Below the pieces are notes generated by a model, which saw only the letters and a program-made list of their open reading frames with translations, ran no database searches and was not told the origin of the DNA. From NCBI GenBank assembly GCA_021495925.1, contig JAKEKT010000003.1:310001-374000 (forward strand): a stretch of DNA of 64,000 nucleotides. Direction: 5' to 3'. Source of the stretch: Diplodia intermedia (lineage: Eukaryota; Ascomycota; Dothideomycetes; Botryosphaeriales; Botryosphaeriaceae). A program made the position numbers and the translations under genes. Positions 33,313 through 46,900 of this stretch are shown piece after piece (position 1 is the first letter of the stretch; each line of letters opens with the position of its first letter).

Positions 33313-35891
33313 GGTGCAACGGAAATGCGAGGCGTTGGGTCTCGCGCGTTCGCCTTGGGATGTTGGGGTCTAGGTCGACGGAGCCTTGGATTTGATCAGC
33401 CACACATGCAGGCGCTCGGCGAGTGGATACGTACTGATGCCCGACACGTTGTCTCTGCAGGTGGGGGATTCGGGAATGACTTGATGTACGGGCTCGTACG
33501 GGGATGTTCGTTGCTAGGCTGGGCCTTGCTCGGGCTGAGTGGCGAAGGTGGATCATATATCAAGACATGCCCTCCCCTCGGATCGATCACGATGTGCCTT
33601 CGTTGGCCTCACGGCTGCAATCCTCGTCTCTATTGTTTCCTCCTCCGGTTGCCTGATTGCTACGAGAGTCTTGATGGTGAGGCAAACGGTCGATTGCACG
33701 GGTGGAGGGTCAAATGACGGAAACAGACAGAGGCGGCGGGACGTTGCAGCTGATGACAGTGGGCAGCCGCCGTGAAATCGGAGTGCGACACGTAGCAGGA
33801 GCTTGATGAAGTTGGCACTGCAGAGGGCACAGCCATTGTGTAAGCGATTCTCGACGGACTCGCTGGTGAGGCACGAATCCAGTAGGGCGAACAATGGTGG
33901 AGCAGCGGAGTGGCTGGGGGCTAACCATTTGATGACGGACTCCCGTCACATTCCCCGGCTTCGCGGTTTCGGGAGTCTCGACGAGGATCAATGGGGAAAC
34001 TGCTGCGTGTGTCACGTCTGCCCAGACAGGGCGGACGAGCCGGGTGAGCGGCGGAGGGGCTCAGCCCCATGAGGGCGAGATGGCGCGGGTTCGCAGTTCG
34101 CAGGCCAGGCTTGCAGTGAGGCGATGCGTTCCTGTCCCGGGGCCTCTGGAACGAGCGGCAGGGTTGCGAGCCGAGAGTGCCGGAGCATGGGGAATTGACT
34201 GCGGCTCTGGCCGTTATCGTTGCTAGGCAGCAGTGATGCACGGGGATGCACGTTGCCGAGTTTGGACACGACCCTCTTCTTCAGCAGGCAGTCGTGACCG
34301 GCGAAAATTAAAGTCTACGCGAGACGCCACTGCCACTCTCACCCTCGGCTCCCGAGCTCGCCTTCCCCTGTCGAGCTGTGCTTCTTTTGACGATCGCGCC
34401 ATGTGGGCTCGCAACTGATGGTCGCCATTGCTGGATATGGTGATGGTGGGTGAGCCTTGCGACCCGGACGTATGTATCAGGGATGTGCTGCAGGCAAGCG
34501 TAAGCGAGAGCTGCTGACCGGCAAGCTCCAGAGCCTGAGCGGAGACGGTCCCCTCGCAAGAGACCTGGCATGGCTGTTTCCGGCGGCTCGGGCCGTATAG
34601 CGGGGCTCGTCTCGTGAAGGCTGAGCCCAAGGCAGAATTGTACGAAGGCGATGAGGCGGAGCACAGTCAGGCAAATGGATCGCGCACCGCCCGGTGAACC
34701 TTTATAGCCATCCGAACCATGTACGATGTGCTGGCCCCGCACTTGTGGGTCGGTCGATCGGCCGCCCTTCATGCAGCCATGATGCCATCGCCTGTAGCCT
34801 CGCTGCCTGCGCCTATTCCAAGCCCAGGACTACCACGGCCCAGCCAATTTGGCACTTCGACACCACGCTAAGCCTGCATACAACCAGTGTAACCGTCGAA
34901 TCCCTTGCTTGCTCCACCAAAGATAGACCGCTCGGTGCCCTCTGAGCGCACCACGGACCCGCACCACAAGGCTGTGTGGTTCCTTAGTGACCATGTATCG
35001 TCAGCCACAACCGCGTCCCTGTCGTCGAGCAGTGATGACGGTCGTGAGAGAGCGCTTCTTCACTGGCCGCCCTCCGTAGCTTTTCCCCATGCAACAGCTC
35101 ACATGGGCCTCGACTCTGAGTCATGTGGAGAAGGTGATGACTACTCAAATGTGGTTAGCCGGGAGATTACCATCACTGCCGTCACACAAGCCTGCGCATC
35201 CCCTCATAGCAAGCCTTGCCGCCAGCAAAGAACGCCATGCGAAGACCGCATGTGGCAATCGGGATGGCAAGGCTGACAGAGAAGGCTTTCTAAATACATT
35301 GAGCCCGACGATCGTTGTGACTAAATGGAAGACCTCTGGTTGGCATGGTTAATACAGGAGAAAGACGCCCTGGTGTTTGATACGGTGGCATCAATCCATG
35401 GCCGGCACGTCGTGAGGTGCTCAGCATATTCCAGTGCAACTCATCGTCAGTCTCCGCTTCTTACCAGTGATGGCAAGCAGTGGCAATGACCTGGTTAGAA
35501 TGATGCGTCGTCAGGCCGGTGGCACGGGCCGCCCAACCAAGTGACCAATCACATCGGCAGTGGCACGACGGAGCACCCAAAGATTGGATGGAAGCCTGCA
35601 AGCTTCGATCTCATTTTCCTCAATAGTTTCGGAGACTACTACAGCAAGCATAACTTCTCGGACCGCGATGTTGCACGAACTCTTCCGGATCACATGTCGT
35701 TCGGTGCCTGTGCCAAAAGAAAAACGCAGAAACCCGCCCAGCTATCTCGTCGATGCTAAACACGGTGTGACCGTCAGCTCTTTTGCGCTGAATGGTAACA
35801 CACGCAAGAATAGGCACCCTGACGGTATTTTGGTAGAACTATCAAGGGAAACAGCCTTAGATAGTCGATACAATGACGTGGAGAAGATCAC
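33313..35891. other. Long intergenic region, no gene seen
   Basis: About 2.6 kb upstream of the zinc-finger gene and downstream of NOT3/5. Open frames reach 155 codons but lack motifs and overlap on both strands. No RNA gene, MITE arm or tandem repeat was recognised. Confidence 0.45.
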
Positions 35892-37936
35892 TCAAAGGTC
35901 ATCCTCCAAGAACTTGTACGCGAACTTGAAGTCCGCTTTCCTCCGGTTCATCCTGCCATCAATCAGTATGCGAGCCATCGTGCCGGCCTGCAGAAGGGGA
36001 CTAAAAGCTTACCAGGTGCTCTCGTAGTCGAAGAAACGATACGTTCCTTGTTCATAGTCTTCAGTGATGGACTTGGGCTCCTCGTGGCGCTGGAACCAAG
36101 TCTGGTACTGCTTGTGGAAGCGCCAGCTCTGAGACTTCAGAGCCTTGGCTGCCAAGTATTGCTCGTAAGTGCCTTGACGGTAGTAGAAGGCGTAGAACAA
36201 GGAATCTGTATCGACACGAGAGTACAACCGAGGATCGTCGAAGATGGACAGCGGCTCCTGCGGGTAGTGGGCGGGCGTGTAAGGGTAAGGATTCTGCGGA
36301 CGGTAATGGCGTGGCTTGTCTGCATCGACAGACTCCGGGTGGCTGCTGTGAGAAGTCACCATGAGACGTTCGTCAGCATGCGAGCTTAATGCGTCTTCCT
36401 TGGTGGCCTCGAAGGACTCGAGAAGGTCCTGCAAACTGGACGGCAAGTGATACACCGACTCTTCCTCGGCCGATTGTGCGTGCTTGTCTCCATTCGTTAA
36501 CGGTTGATCGACAGCTTCGGACGGCTTGGATGTCTTCGCAGGTGTCACACTACGCTTCTCCTGTGCCGGGGTCGCTGGTATGCTGCTTGCTTCTGTGCTT
36601 GCTGGTGCAGCGCTGGAATGGCTGAGCGCGGGAGACTTGGCAGTAATCGGTGTCGCGCCATCCTGGCTTGTGATTGACGCAACCGGTGGCCTTTGATTGG
36701 CTGCAAGCGATGTGGCAAGTTGGGCGTGGGTAACGGCGGGCGACGATGCAGCGCTTGAGCGCAGGGCCGGGTTGGCCTGTATGGCACCAGGGGGCGGAGG
36801 CAAAGGTGCAATTCCCACGTTGTGCCTGTCGCTCGCGGCGGCGGCGGCAGCAGCTGATGCATACTTCAATGGCTCGCCCGGGGCTCTTGTAGGCAACGGC
36901 GCCGGCTTCATGGTGCTTGTGCTGGCGCCATTTGTCGTGGCCTGCGCCGGGGTATGTAACGTCGATAGTGTTGGTAACGGGGACTTGAGTTGCGTAGACG
37001 GTCTTCTCGCGCCGGCGGTCGATGGCTCCGGCCCGGCCTTCGCCTTGCTAGAGGAGGGGTTAACATTCCGTGGAGGTTCTTCGTGGCTGTCGTCTTGTAT
37101 CGATTGCGTGTCTTGCGAGGAAACCTTGTCCATGTCCTGGGCCATGCCGAACATGTCCTCGCCTTCTGTAAGATTCAGGTCATCGTAAAGCGAGTCGTCC
37201 TCCATGAAGTCCACCTCTTGGTTGTTTTCGACGTAATAGCGGATGCTCTCTTCCAGATCCTTGACCTGCTCAACTTCTATGCCGTCATTCTCCAACGACC
37301 GCCGCACCAATTCCAGCTTGCCTATGTGCCATTGGTGCCTCTCGGCCTGGCGCTCCAGCTCAGCTATCCGTTCCGCCTTGGCGTTGTCCTTCCTGCTCTT
37401 CTTCAGGCCGGCTTGTAGGGTGGCGGCCTCAGCCTCGGTCGTCTCGACTTGGCGCTCCAGCTCCTCGACCATATTCGACAGGAAGTCGCACACCTCGACC
37501 TTCTCCTTCTCCCTCGGATCGAGCTTTGATGCGGCAGAGAGGCCTTCTTTGGAGTAGGCCTTGGTCTTCATCTCCTTCTCCACTGCCTTGAACTTCTCCA
37601 TTTGCTGTGTCCCACGTTAGCAGCGCCGTGTGCACCTCAGCCGGCAGCGGGAATCAGGCGACCGGCGGGCCAGACACATACCGTCTCGATCAGCTTGCGC
37701 TGGTCGAGCAGCGGCTTCTTATCCTTGATCTCATTGGAAGCTGCCCAGGCCTTGATCTGATCTCGCGACCGCTGCAGCTTCTTGATCTCCTTCTTGAGAG
37801 AATCCTCGAGCTTCTCCTTCTGTGCGGGGTTGGTGGATTGTTGCAGCTTCTCGTAGATGTTCTCGAACGCGGCAACGCCCTCTGCGACCTTCTTAAAGCA
37901 TCGGTCGATCTCTTGGGCGAGTTTGCGCGCGGCCAT
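35892..37936 (-). CDS. NOT3: CCR4-NOT complex subunit NOT3/NOT5
   Basis: Three exons: 37936-37682, 37604-36013 and 35952-35892, giving 635 residues. The N-terminus MAARKLAQEIDRCFKKVAEG opens the conserved NOT3 coiled-coil domain (to about residue 240), spliced in phase to QMEKFKAVEKEMKTKAYSKEGL, both near-identical to known family members. A long Ser/Pro/Ala/Thr linker with a poly-Ala run follows, then the C-terminal NOT box (YPQEPLSIFDDPRLYSR...YEQGTYRFFDYEST). The last small exon supplies WMNRRKADFKFAYKFLEDDL; without it the conserved end is lost. The protein is a scaffold of the CCR4-NOT deadenylase, acting in mRNA decay and transcription. A longer frame upstream of the ATG is unconserved. 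It shares a 464-base promoter region with the divergent deacylase gene. Confidence 0.95.
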
Positions 37937-38400
37937 GGTGTCTCGTAGATAGCCTCGCCGGGGCGGGTGGGGTGCGGAGGGGCGGCGCGGTGCGAGGGTG
38001 ACTCGGATGGTGGACCCTCGAGCGGGCGGGAAGGATGTGGAGAAGTCGGGGAGCGTGCGCGCGAGAGCGGAGGGCGCGAGGCTGCGAGATGGTGTCTGGA
38101 GCTGGGAGCAAACGGCCGGACGTAGCTGGTCGGCGTTGCAGCGGCCCGCACGTGACCGGGCGCTGCCCGCCCATGCCCGCCGCCCTTGCGACCCACCCTC
38201 GACCCTCCGCCCCGGCCGCGGCGCGCCAGCCCAGACCATCCACGCCTCACGCCCTCTCTGCAACGCGCCCGCCCGCGCCCTCTGCAACGCCTGCGACTGG
38301 TCTCCTGCGCGCCTGTCGAGCGGCTCGCCTGCTGCGTCTCTCTGCAGCCCCGTTTTGCGACGTGTCACAATCTAACCGCGCTGCCGTACAAGCCCGCACA
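37937..38400. promoter_or_regulatory. Divergent promoter region (NOT3/5 and DTD)
   Basis: 464 GC-rich bases separate two outward-facing start codons. No TATA box is evident; both genes are housekeeping, consistent with a shared TATA-less bidirectional promoter. Long frames crossing it are compositional. Confidence 0.5.
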
Positions 38401-39251
38401 ATGAAAGGTAGCCGTCCGCGCGAGCAAACTTACGGATTGCGTGCTGAAGTAGCGTAGCCGTGCTGCAGCGCGTCAAGTCGGCGTCGGTGACGGTCGACGG
38501 CAGCCTCATCTCCAGCATCGGCAAGGGCATCCTCGTCTTCGTCGGCGTGGGCAAGGAGGACACGCCGACCGAAGTCGAGAAGATGGCCGGCAAAGTGCTC
38601 TCGATGCAGCTGTGGGACGACGACCAGGGCGGCAAGGTATCCTCCCCCCGGCCCGTGTCCCAGTTTCACATTCTAATGCGCTGCGCAGTGGAAGCGCAAT
38701 GTAAAGGACGTCGGGGGCGAAGTCTTGTGCGGTGAGCCGGCCTGCCCCCTGACCGTTTGGCGAGCCGCTCGCTAAGTACCACGGCGTGCAGTCTCACAGT
38801 TTACCCTGCTTGCATCTACCAAGAAGGGAAAGAAACCAAGCTTCCACAGATCGGCCCCCGAGCAGCAGGCTCGCGATCTGTACTCCTCCTTCTTCAAGAA
38901 GACCCAAGACCTGTACCAAAAGGAGAGGGTCAAAGACGGCGTCTTCCAGGCTATGATGGATGTTGCGCTCGTGAACGATGGACCGGTAGGTTTGGATTAC
39001 CGTTGTGAGGACGAAGCGGTAAATCTTCCGGCGTTCCTATACTGCTCGTATCCCGCAAGCCTGCCAAGCACCGGCTGATAACCGCCCTCTTTCCTATACA
39101 GGTGACCATTGAGATTGACATGGACCCTCCCAAGATGGAGATCCCTGGCGTTTCTGGGATGGATGCCGACAAAGTCAAGCTAGAGGACCTCATGATGAAG
39201 ATCGGCCGGATCCAAAAGGAGTTCAATATTCCAGCGGAACTGCTTCAATAG
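38401..39251 (+). CDS. DTD1: D-aminoacyl-tRNA (D-Tyr-tRNA) deacylase
   Basis: Five exons: 38401-38407, 38458-38636, 38689-38731, 38792-38985 and 39102-39251, giving 190 residues. The first exon holds only ATGAAAG; splicing yields MKAVLQRVKSASVTVDG, the universal DTD start. Family motifs are present: VFVGV, VSQFTLLAS (the SQFTL motif) and NDGPVTIEID (the GPVT motif with the cross-subunit cis-Pro). The enzyme, a homodimer, hydrolyses D-amino acids, and also Gly from tRNA-Ala, mischarged onto tRNA. The length is somewhat above the bacterial ~145 residues because of a C-terminal extension (GMDADKVKLEDLMMKI...), common in eukaryotic members. Every junction is canonical and phases agree. Confidence 0.93.
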
Positions 39252-41045
39252 TGCATTGCCGGATGTCCGACCCGCGCGCCTATCCGGCGTCCACGGATCA
39301 CGTACAGTGATGGTCCAAGGTGCTAGTCCAGCACAGGGCCTTTTGGAACGCAACACGACATTCATGACTGTCTACAGGGTGACATCGGCCAAGCAAAGAA
39401 ACAACGAGAAAACCACTCGCATTGGATCGGCGATAGATCAACGACATGGATTGGCATTGCATCACTGTATCATTAGCCCCACTTTTTCTGGAGACGGTGC
39501 GTCTGCGGCTACAGGCATAAAGGAATATTTCAAGTCCAGGTTCCGAGTACCGATTCTCAGGCACATCTTGGACCACGTGGCGCAGCTATCTCCCTCACCT
39601 GATCTCTAAGGCGGTGTCTGAAGACAAGTATGCAGGCAGCCGTCGAATCTTCCATCAACGAAGGACAGTAGCCACCGTATCACGCCTTGTGGCTCATGCA
39701 ACCTCGAGGAAAGGTCGTCACGTTGTCTCCGGCCACGGCGTGAAAAGGCTCGGCAGCGAAGGAGTAAATAAATTCAGCAGAAGACTTTGGCATGTACGAG
39801 TCCGCCTACATGGCGGTACCTAGACTGTTTTTGCGGCCCTTGTGATGCAGGTCCCTCGCTCGTAGGAGACTCATAATCATGTCACCCCTCCTACATGTCA
39901 GCTCCAGCAGATCGGTGTGGTTCACTGACTGTTGCAGTACCCGGGCTTTGCTGCAGGTTCGCGATGAACGCATTTGTGGTCAGCGTAGCAGAATCACAAA
40001 CGTAGAGTTGTCCTTGAGCATAACCGCACGCTGTTACAAAGACAAGAGGCCCGGATGGAAGGACTAATCGAGGCTATCTGAGAAGGAAACGATGGCTGCT
40101 TGGATTGTTCCACTGGGCGACGGCAATGTTTCAGTCTGGTTGAATTCCCGCCCGTCGACATGCCATGAGGCGATTGAGAAAGCGGTGAAGTATCCAGAGC
40201 ACAGCGCGAAGCTCTGGCGCTGTTAAGAGTCCAGTTTTCGCAGCGGCTGTCACCCCGGCTGTGCTGTCTTCTCTCCGCATGCCGCGTGGAGCCGATGAAG
40301 ACGTCGTACAAGCCAACCCAACAAATGCACACGGCGGTGAAGGCTTCAGATACACACATCGCAGTCTACGTGTTAGCAGGTACATACTTCTCCTGTACGG
40401 AGCAGACTATGCTTACTGTGTTGTATGCATCCAGCAATCTCAAATGATGCGGGATCCGTCCCCACTATCGCGGCTAAAGCATACCTGGAAGACGCACTGT
40501 ACTCCAACCTCTGCCTGTGCACTTCACGTACAATGTCTTGCAAACGGCCTCGAGCTCAACGATGCCGCTGCACACTGGTTCGGCAGGTTTGAGCGGCATA
40601 CTGCTGTGGCCCGGTCCGCTCGAGGCTTCCGTTAGTCCAGTGCCTCGGATTCTGTCCGGCTGACTTATGTGGCTGATCTGACAAGAATCCTTGATTGGAC
40701 GCCGATCCAGCGGAAGTTCAGCTCGATCATCATGGCTTCTATTAACCGCCAGTCGGTAAGGCTGTGCCCGGTACCCTGTCACCACCAACTCTGACTGGTC
40801 CACAAGACCCCGGAGGATCAATATGTTTATACCGCGCCCCTCTTATAAGAGGTCAAACGGTCGCCGTATGCCCAAACGTCAATTATCAACCAGGCTCTTT
40901 GATGCCTTGAAGCCAGTCTCTTCGTATACTGTCATCATCCAACACGCCTGACTGAACGCTCTCCAACGTCTTGAACCGCTCAGTTGTTCCAAAACAGCTG
41001 CTGCATCGCCCACGTCATACAGCTCTTTTGGAAGCAGCAATCGCA
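39252..41045. other. Intergenic, no gene seen
   Basis: About 1.8 kb after the deacylase gene. Short frames only. Composition is ordinary, with no MITE arm, tRNA or tandem repeat recognised. Confidence 0.4.
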
Positions 41046-41472
41046 ATGGCAAGCTCCTGGTCAACTGGCGCGCGCTCCACCGAACCTGCGCCGCCTTCCG
41101 CCCCACATGTCTGCATTGGTGGCTTGGCCATCTCGACCTGCCCGAGGTGTGCCGGGCATCCGCAGGGGTGAGAGGCGACACATAGTTCCCATATACCAAG
41201 ATCAGCTCACTGAAATCAATTCTTGTAGTTACCGTAATCCGATATGCCAGCATTGCAAAGGCTGCGGTGTCGTTACCAAGACTTGTCGCCAATGCCTCTC
41301 TAACAACACGGATACTTCTTCGACGAGTACGTCTCAGATGACGTCACCAGCAACTTCCTGTGGCGGGGAAGGGTTCTCCAACTTCTACGGGAAAAGGGTA
41401 GAGCAGGGAGATCAGCCCGAGGACCAGGGCCGTCGGATGAGAGATGCCGGGGGCAAGGATCAGCCGTCCTGA
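41046..41472 (+). CDS. Possible small Cys-rich protein (CxxC motifs)
   Basis: Candidate two-exon gene: 41046-41167 and 41229-41472. The intron GTGAGA...CACTGAAATC...TTGTAG is 61 bases and joins in phase. The product is 121 residues starting MASSWSTGARS. Cysteines lie in paired knuckles on both sides of the intron: STCPRC, then PICQHCKGC and KTCRQC, followed by a Ser/Thr-rich and charged tail. Having C-x2-C pairs in two frames that the intron unites is the main support. Zinc-ribbon-like binding is possible. No homologous family is recognised and the start could be upstream (40971), so this is tentative. Confidence 0.35.
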
Positions 41473-42767
41473 CACAGCCGTGCCACTTTGCAAGACATCT
41501 ACTTTCCTATTCAGTTCCTATCTTCAGTGGTTTTAACGCAAGGACGAACTCCGTTGAATTAGGAGAAGGCGAGATTGATACCCAGAAGGTTTCCAACATA
41601 ACGACCGATAATGACAATCTTTCCCAACTCACCTATTCATAGTGCTTATCGGATGTGTCTGAATCTTAGCGCCGGTTGTTGGCAGCCTAGAGGACAGAGA
41701 CATCAGCCTCTGTGCCACGGATCGAGACCAACGGCCACGCCAGAGGGCAACCGATATCAAACACCGTTCCGCGTCAGCCTTTGCTTTCCAGCCTCAACGT
41801 CTTCTGCATTCTCCACATGGCACTGGGACTTTACCGAGCCGGAAGAGATTCTACTGCACTAGGTAGGCGTTGACCTTCCTCTAAGCGCCCGTATCAGACG
41901 TCTCATGTTACCAGGATGTGGGCCGGGGGTGTAACTCGACCAAGTCCGCTTGACCCAACGCCATAGCCTGCTGCACGCGAGTTCCACGGATAAGCCCAAC
42001 CATGCGGATGGGACGGTAAGCCACGCCATGGCTCGAGAACGGCTGTGCAGGTCCTTCAATACTTGACGCAAGGAGTAGAGCACGACAACATTCCTGCGTC
42101 TGCAGGAACCCGAAAGGAACACACCGCTAAATAATGGACGAGTTGCAAGGCGAAAGCAATCACTTGGCCAAACTGATCCAGCCTCGGACCTGTACAAAAA
42201 GTCACTCAGTCACACGCATGCTTGTACGCAAAGGCCCCGTGCCGTGGTCCCCATGCATACCACCTCAACCATCGCACAGCATGAGAGTCCAACGCCTTGG
42301 CCTTGAACCTTAACGCGCGCACATGACGACAGCCGGTACAACAGTTACCGGTACCAGCCCCGACGAGCATTCCACTCTGCCGTAACAACGTTCACGAGCA
42401 GCGACAGGCGTCCGCGCCACGCCATCGGAGCAAGAAGACGCGCCGGCGGTCGCGGCCCTGTGTCCCGATCCGTGGCCCGCGGTGCCTCCAACCCCTCTAC
42501 AACCTGTGCAGCCATCGTGAGAGTTGTGCTTCCGCGGTGTTGGGTGGCGAACGCCGAACTAACGAGCCCTCCCCGAAACCCTACTCTTTCCAACGATCTG
42601 CCCATCTTGCACCGCACCTCGGGAAACGTGTTAGCCTGGCCGGGCCGTTACACGACGATGGTTACGCTTCGGTGGGAAGTCCCGCATCGGGGTTGGTGCC
42701 GGGGCCGCCACGCACGCTGCGTGCTTCTTCCCCATCCCCACACCATCACTCGTCCCCCGCCGCTGCC

Positions 42768-42870
42768 GCCCACCTTCCCGCTTACCACCCTTTCCTTTCC
42801 CCCCCTCCCCTCCCCCCCTCTCCCTTCCCTCCTGCAGCGCTACCTTCCCGCGCTCTCTTCTCTTCCCCTG
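42768..42870 (+). other. Pyrimidine-rich tract
   Basis: About 100 bases almost entirely C and T on the plus strand (for example CCTTTCCTTTCCCCCCCTCC). Fungal core promoters often have such CT blocks just upstream of transcription starts, but no convincing gene follows. Confidence 0.5.
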
Positions 42871-43420
42871 CATCCTACAGCGATTCCCTGCGTCCCGCTT
42901 GAAAGATGAACCGGAGCAAGCCTGCCAAGGTCCCGTCACAAGCGCACTTAAGCATCCAAAACCCAATGTGGAACACCGCCATCGGGATCTTCCACGCCCC
43001 GCTTCGACAAATCCATCTTCTCACCATGCCGCAGCAAAGAAAGGTCGAATTCCCAAAGGTCGGTGCGAGATATGCTCCCTTCCAAGGTGCACGAAACGAG
43101 CGTGGACGACGGGGCAACAAAAAACCAAAAAGGAAAAGGCCATCGGCGTCCCCGAGTTACGTGCTACTCCACACCCCATCACCACCGACAACACACTCGC
43201 CGGGGCAAAGGTGATCGCTTTTTAATTTTCGATCTACGCGGAAAATACGGGCGCGGAGGCGGGAGGGGGCGATGATGGTCGTGGAACTGGTCCCCGTCCG
43301 TTCGGCGTAAGACTAGGCGGAGCCCTAAAATTGCGCTACTGATCCGAGCCGTTCCCCCCCCCTCCATCATCTCTCAGCCTTGCAGCAGGTAAGGAGCACG
43401 GCATCGGAGGAGGCGGTGGG

Positions 43421-43440
43421 GCTGGCTGGCTGGCTGGCTG
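43421..43440. repeat. (CTGG)n microsatellite
   Basis: About five tandem CTGG units in intergenic DNA downstream of RPC1. Confidence 0.8.
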
Positions 43441-43927
43441 AGCGGGCTCGGCTAGGGCAGCCCGGTGTGGGGAAAAAACGGTACAGTGAACGGGGAAATA
43501 CGAGACGAAGTAACTAGTCGGGTGTATGTAAGTAGCCTTCCGCGAGCTACCGCAAAGAGGGAGAATTTGCGCGGCAAGCTGCCGAGGGAGTGAGTGCTAC
43601 GGCCTGTGTCGAAACGGGTTCGCCACGTGCGAGCGAAGTCTGGCTTGTGAAAGTCCTCGAACAATCTTGAATCAACATTTGGTATTCTCGTCGCCCCGCC
43701 TCTTACTCCTGTAGAGATGATTAAAATCCCTCAGTCATTCGGCACCTTTCAAATCCGTTTTTAGTTTCCTGCACCTAGAATGCAAGCCGGAGGTAAGCTG
43801 AACTGCACCTTGTCCAGAAGAGGAAATCTACCAATGAACGCCGCCGCAATGCAAGCCAAAACCAGAACACTTAGCCTCCCCGAAATCCCCACCGCCTGAA
43901 TCACACCGACCCCCTCATCCTTTTCGT

Positions 43928-46900
43928 CTACCAGCTGTAGAGTCCCTCGAACGCGTCACCCTTCCTTCCCACATCCTCCTGCGAGAGGTTCAGCTTCCGG
44001 ACGACCTTGAAGCTACCCGTTCCGATGCCCATGCTCTGGCCAAGGATAATGCACTCGGACACACCCTGCACGCCATCGCTCTTGCCGCGGTAACCAGCCT
44101 CGAAAAGATGATCGGGCGTCTTCTCGAACGAGGCAAGCTGCAGCACCGAGTCGCGCATCTTGGCAAGACCGAAGCGCGTGATGCCCAGAACGTCGCCCTT
44201 GTATGTCATGACGTCGGCGAGCAGTTGCATGTGTCGCGGATCGATGTCCATGGAACCCATGACGGACGCAATTTCCTTGATGATGGTCGAGCGCGCGGCC
44301 TCGATACCCAGCACGGCGAAACTCTCGAGAACGGAGTTGGTATAGGTCTTCGTACCCCTCACACCAGGTGTTGCCATGATGAGCTTCAGGCCGTAGCCTT
44401 CGACTATCAGCGACACCTCCTCATTCTCGTCCTCCTCCTTCTTAATGATGGCACGAGTGGCCTCCGGGTAGCCCTTGATAGTGATTTCTGGAATGGCGCG
44501 CTTCAAGAACTGGATGCGGGCGAAGTAAGCATCATCCGTCGCGTTCTTGGCCTTCGAAGCCGCAGAGCGCGTCGCGGCGAGTTTCCTATGCTTTTCACTC
44601 TGAGGATCGCTCAGATCGGGGACGTAGATGCGTAGATGGTTGCTGAAAAACTCAACCCTGCCACCGTCTACACCGATCTTGAGCTTGGGTGCCTTGAGAA
44701 TGGCAAGCTCCAAGTCGTTCCGGGTGAGCTCTAAGCCAAGAGCGTTGACTGTCTCCCAGTCGATGCGCATGTTGAGATAGTTGCCGTCGTCGTACCAAAC
44801 ATCTTCGATATAACGGGTAATATCCTTCAGGTATGTCTTCTCGATGCGGGCCTTGACCAAGCGAGCAGCACGCTCGTCTCTCTTATTCTCCAACTCGCAA
44901 GTGATGATAGGTGTACTGATGACCTTGGAAGCGTTGATGATTTCCTTGATACGCGGCACACCCTGCGTGATACTCATACCAGCGACACCAGCGAAATGGA
45001 AAGTCTTCAGGGTCATCTGCGTTCCGGGCTCACCGATGGATTGGGCACCAACGGCACCGACGGCGTGACCGGGCTGGACATGCGACTGAGCATGCTTGGT
45101 GAGGCAAAGGGCCAAGAAATATTCCAAGCAGCGCCGCGAAATCTTGGAAACACCATCGACAATGTTAGAAAAGCCCGTGTCATCTGCAATGGCCTCTCCC
45201 TTCTTCCTGTTGTCTTCCTGGACCTCGACGAAGCGGGCCGTGAGTCTTTCCAGGTCAATTGCCTTGCCGAAGATGAATTCCTGGACTTCGTTATAGAAGT
45301 TACGCTTCGATTCCTTTTGGTCAACAAAAGCGGCTTTGTCCTCCTCGAACTGCAGCTCTTCGCCGGTTTCGGAGTACCGCTGGATTTCTCTTCGCTTGTC
45401 GTCAAGTTGCGCTTTGGTAATCTCTCGTATCTCCTCGGGCAGCAGTCCACGCTCGTCATTGTCCCAGGTAGTCGTCCTGGCGTGGTCGAAAGAACGAACA
45501 AAATTCACAGGCTTAGCCTTGCCCTCCATGTCCACGGGATCCAGATTGTCGTCACCATACCGGAACTGCACAATTTGCGAGGCAGAGTTCCTGACCGTAT
45601 CGTCATACTGGGCGGAAAGGTCTTCCAAAGACTTCATGAGACGACGCGACATGTAACCCGTTTCGGCAGTCTTGACTGCAGTATCGACTAGACCTTCACG
45701 ACCAGACATGGCGTGGAAGATGAACTCGAAGGGCGTCAGGCCGGAGTAGAAGCTGTTCGCCACGAAACCTTTGGCGTCGGGGAGGCGACCGCCCTTTGCA
45801 AAGTGTGGAAGTGTACGATCCTGGAAACCGTCTTGCACACGTGCACCACCAATAATTTGTTGTCCGACACAAGCAACCATCTGCGCGACGTTGATGTTGG
45901 AACCTTTTGAACCGCATTTAGCCATGATCAGTGGTGAATTCCAGTTGGTAAGTTCCGAAAAGCATATGTCACCAGCCTCTCCACGGACCTTGTTGAGGAC
46001 ACCGGAAATCTTGTTCTCCATGGTCAGTTCTTCGTCGCAACCAGCATCTCGCTCCAGCCTTCCAGTGTTGTAGAGGTCGACGATCTTCTTAGCCTCGACG
46101 TAAGCGTCTTGAATGAGTTTTGTCTTCCTCTCAACGAGCTTCTTTCCAGGCGTCACATCGCTAACGCCGATGGAGAAACCGCGATTTGTCAGCCAGCGCG
46201 CCGACAGCTTTGACAGACGGTTCATGGCCTGGACGGCATAGTCGGGCCCGAAGTCACGCATCATGACATAGAACACCGAGTCTTTCTTGCCGTCACCAAC
46301 CGTTGACTTGTCCATGACACCACACATGACTTCGGAATTCCGGACCACAAGCCACGCATCGTCTTCGTTAAGATCCTTCATTTTGCCCTTGTATTGCTTG
46401 CATGCTGCGTCAAGGTTCACAAGCACCTTGGACTCCTTGTATGGGCGCATAAGAACATTCCATACTTGCTTGCCAGTCCAGAGCATTTGGGGCTTCATGA
46501 TCACAGGCGGAGGAAGATCGATCTTGTGGTACTTTCCCGTCTCCGGATCTCTCACGGAGTCGCCATTGAACATGTAGCTGCACATGAGCGCGAAAGTCTT
46601 GCGGTCCAAGAACAAGTCTTTCCTCGAGGTCAGGTAAGCGCAGGTGATGAAGTCCTGAATGGCTGCGATGATGGGCGTTCCGTTCTTCGGCGTGGCCAAA
46701 TTGTTCTTTACGCCCATCAACTCGATGGCTTCTGTGCGGGCCTCTTCGGTCTGTGGAACGTGCAAGTTCATCTCGTCGCCATCGAAATCAGCGTTGTACG
46801 GGTTGCAGACACATTCGTTCAGACGGAATGTTCTCCAAGGTCGGATTTTGGCTTTGTGGCTGAGAATACTGAGCTTGTGAAGCGAGGGCTGTCGGTTGAA

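Larger units (their letters stand above)
41473..43927. other. Intergenic, no gene seen
   Basis: About 2.45 kb before the 3' end of RPC1. It contains a pyrimidine-rich tract at 42768-42870 and a (CTGG)n repeat at 43421-43440. Frames around 42.4-43.3 kb are Pro/Ser- or Arg-rich by composition and show no motif. The pyrimidine tract followed by ATGs near 42.9 kb could mark a promoter of an unrecognised transcript. Confidence 0.4.

Noticed and set aside
42460..43225. Several Pro/Ser- and Arg-rich frames around a pyrimidine tract
   Set aside because: Composition follows the CT tract; frames overlap in two phases and have no motif or homologue that I recognise.
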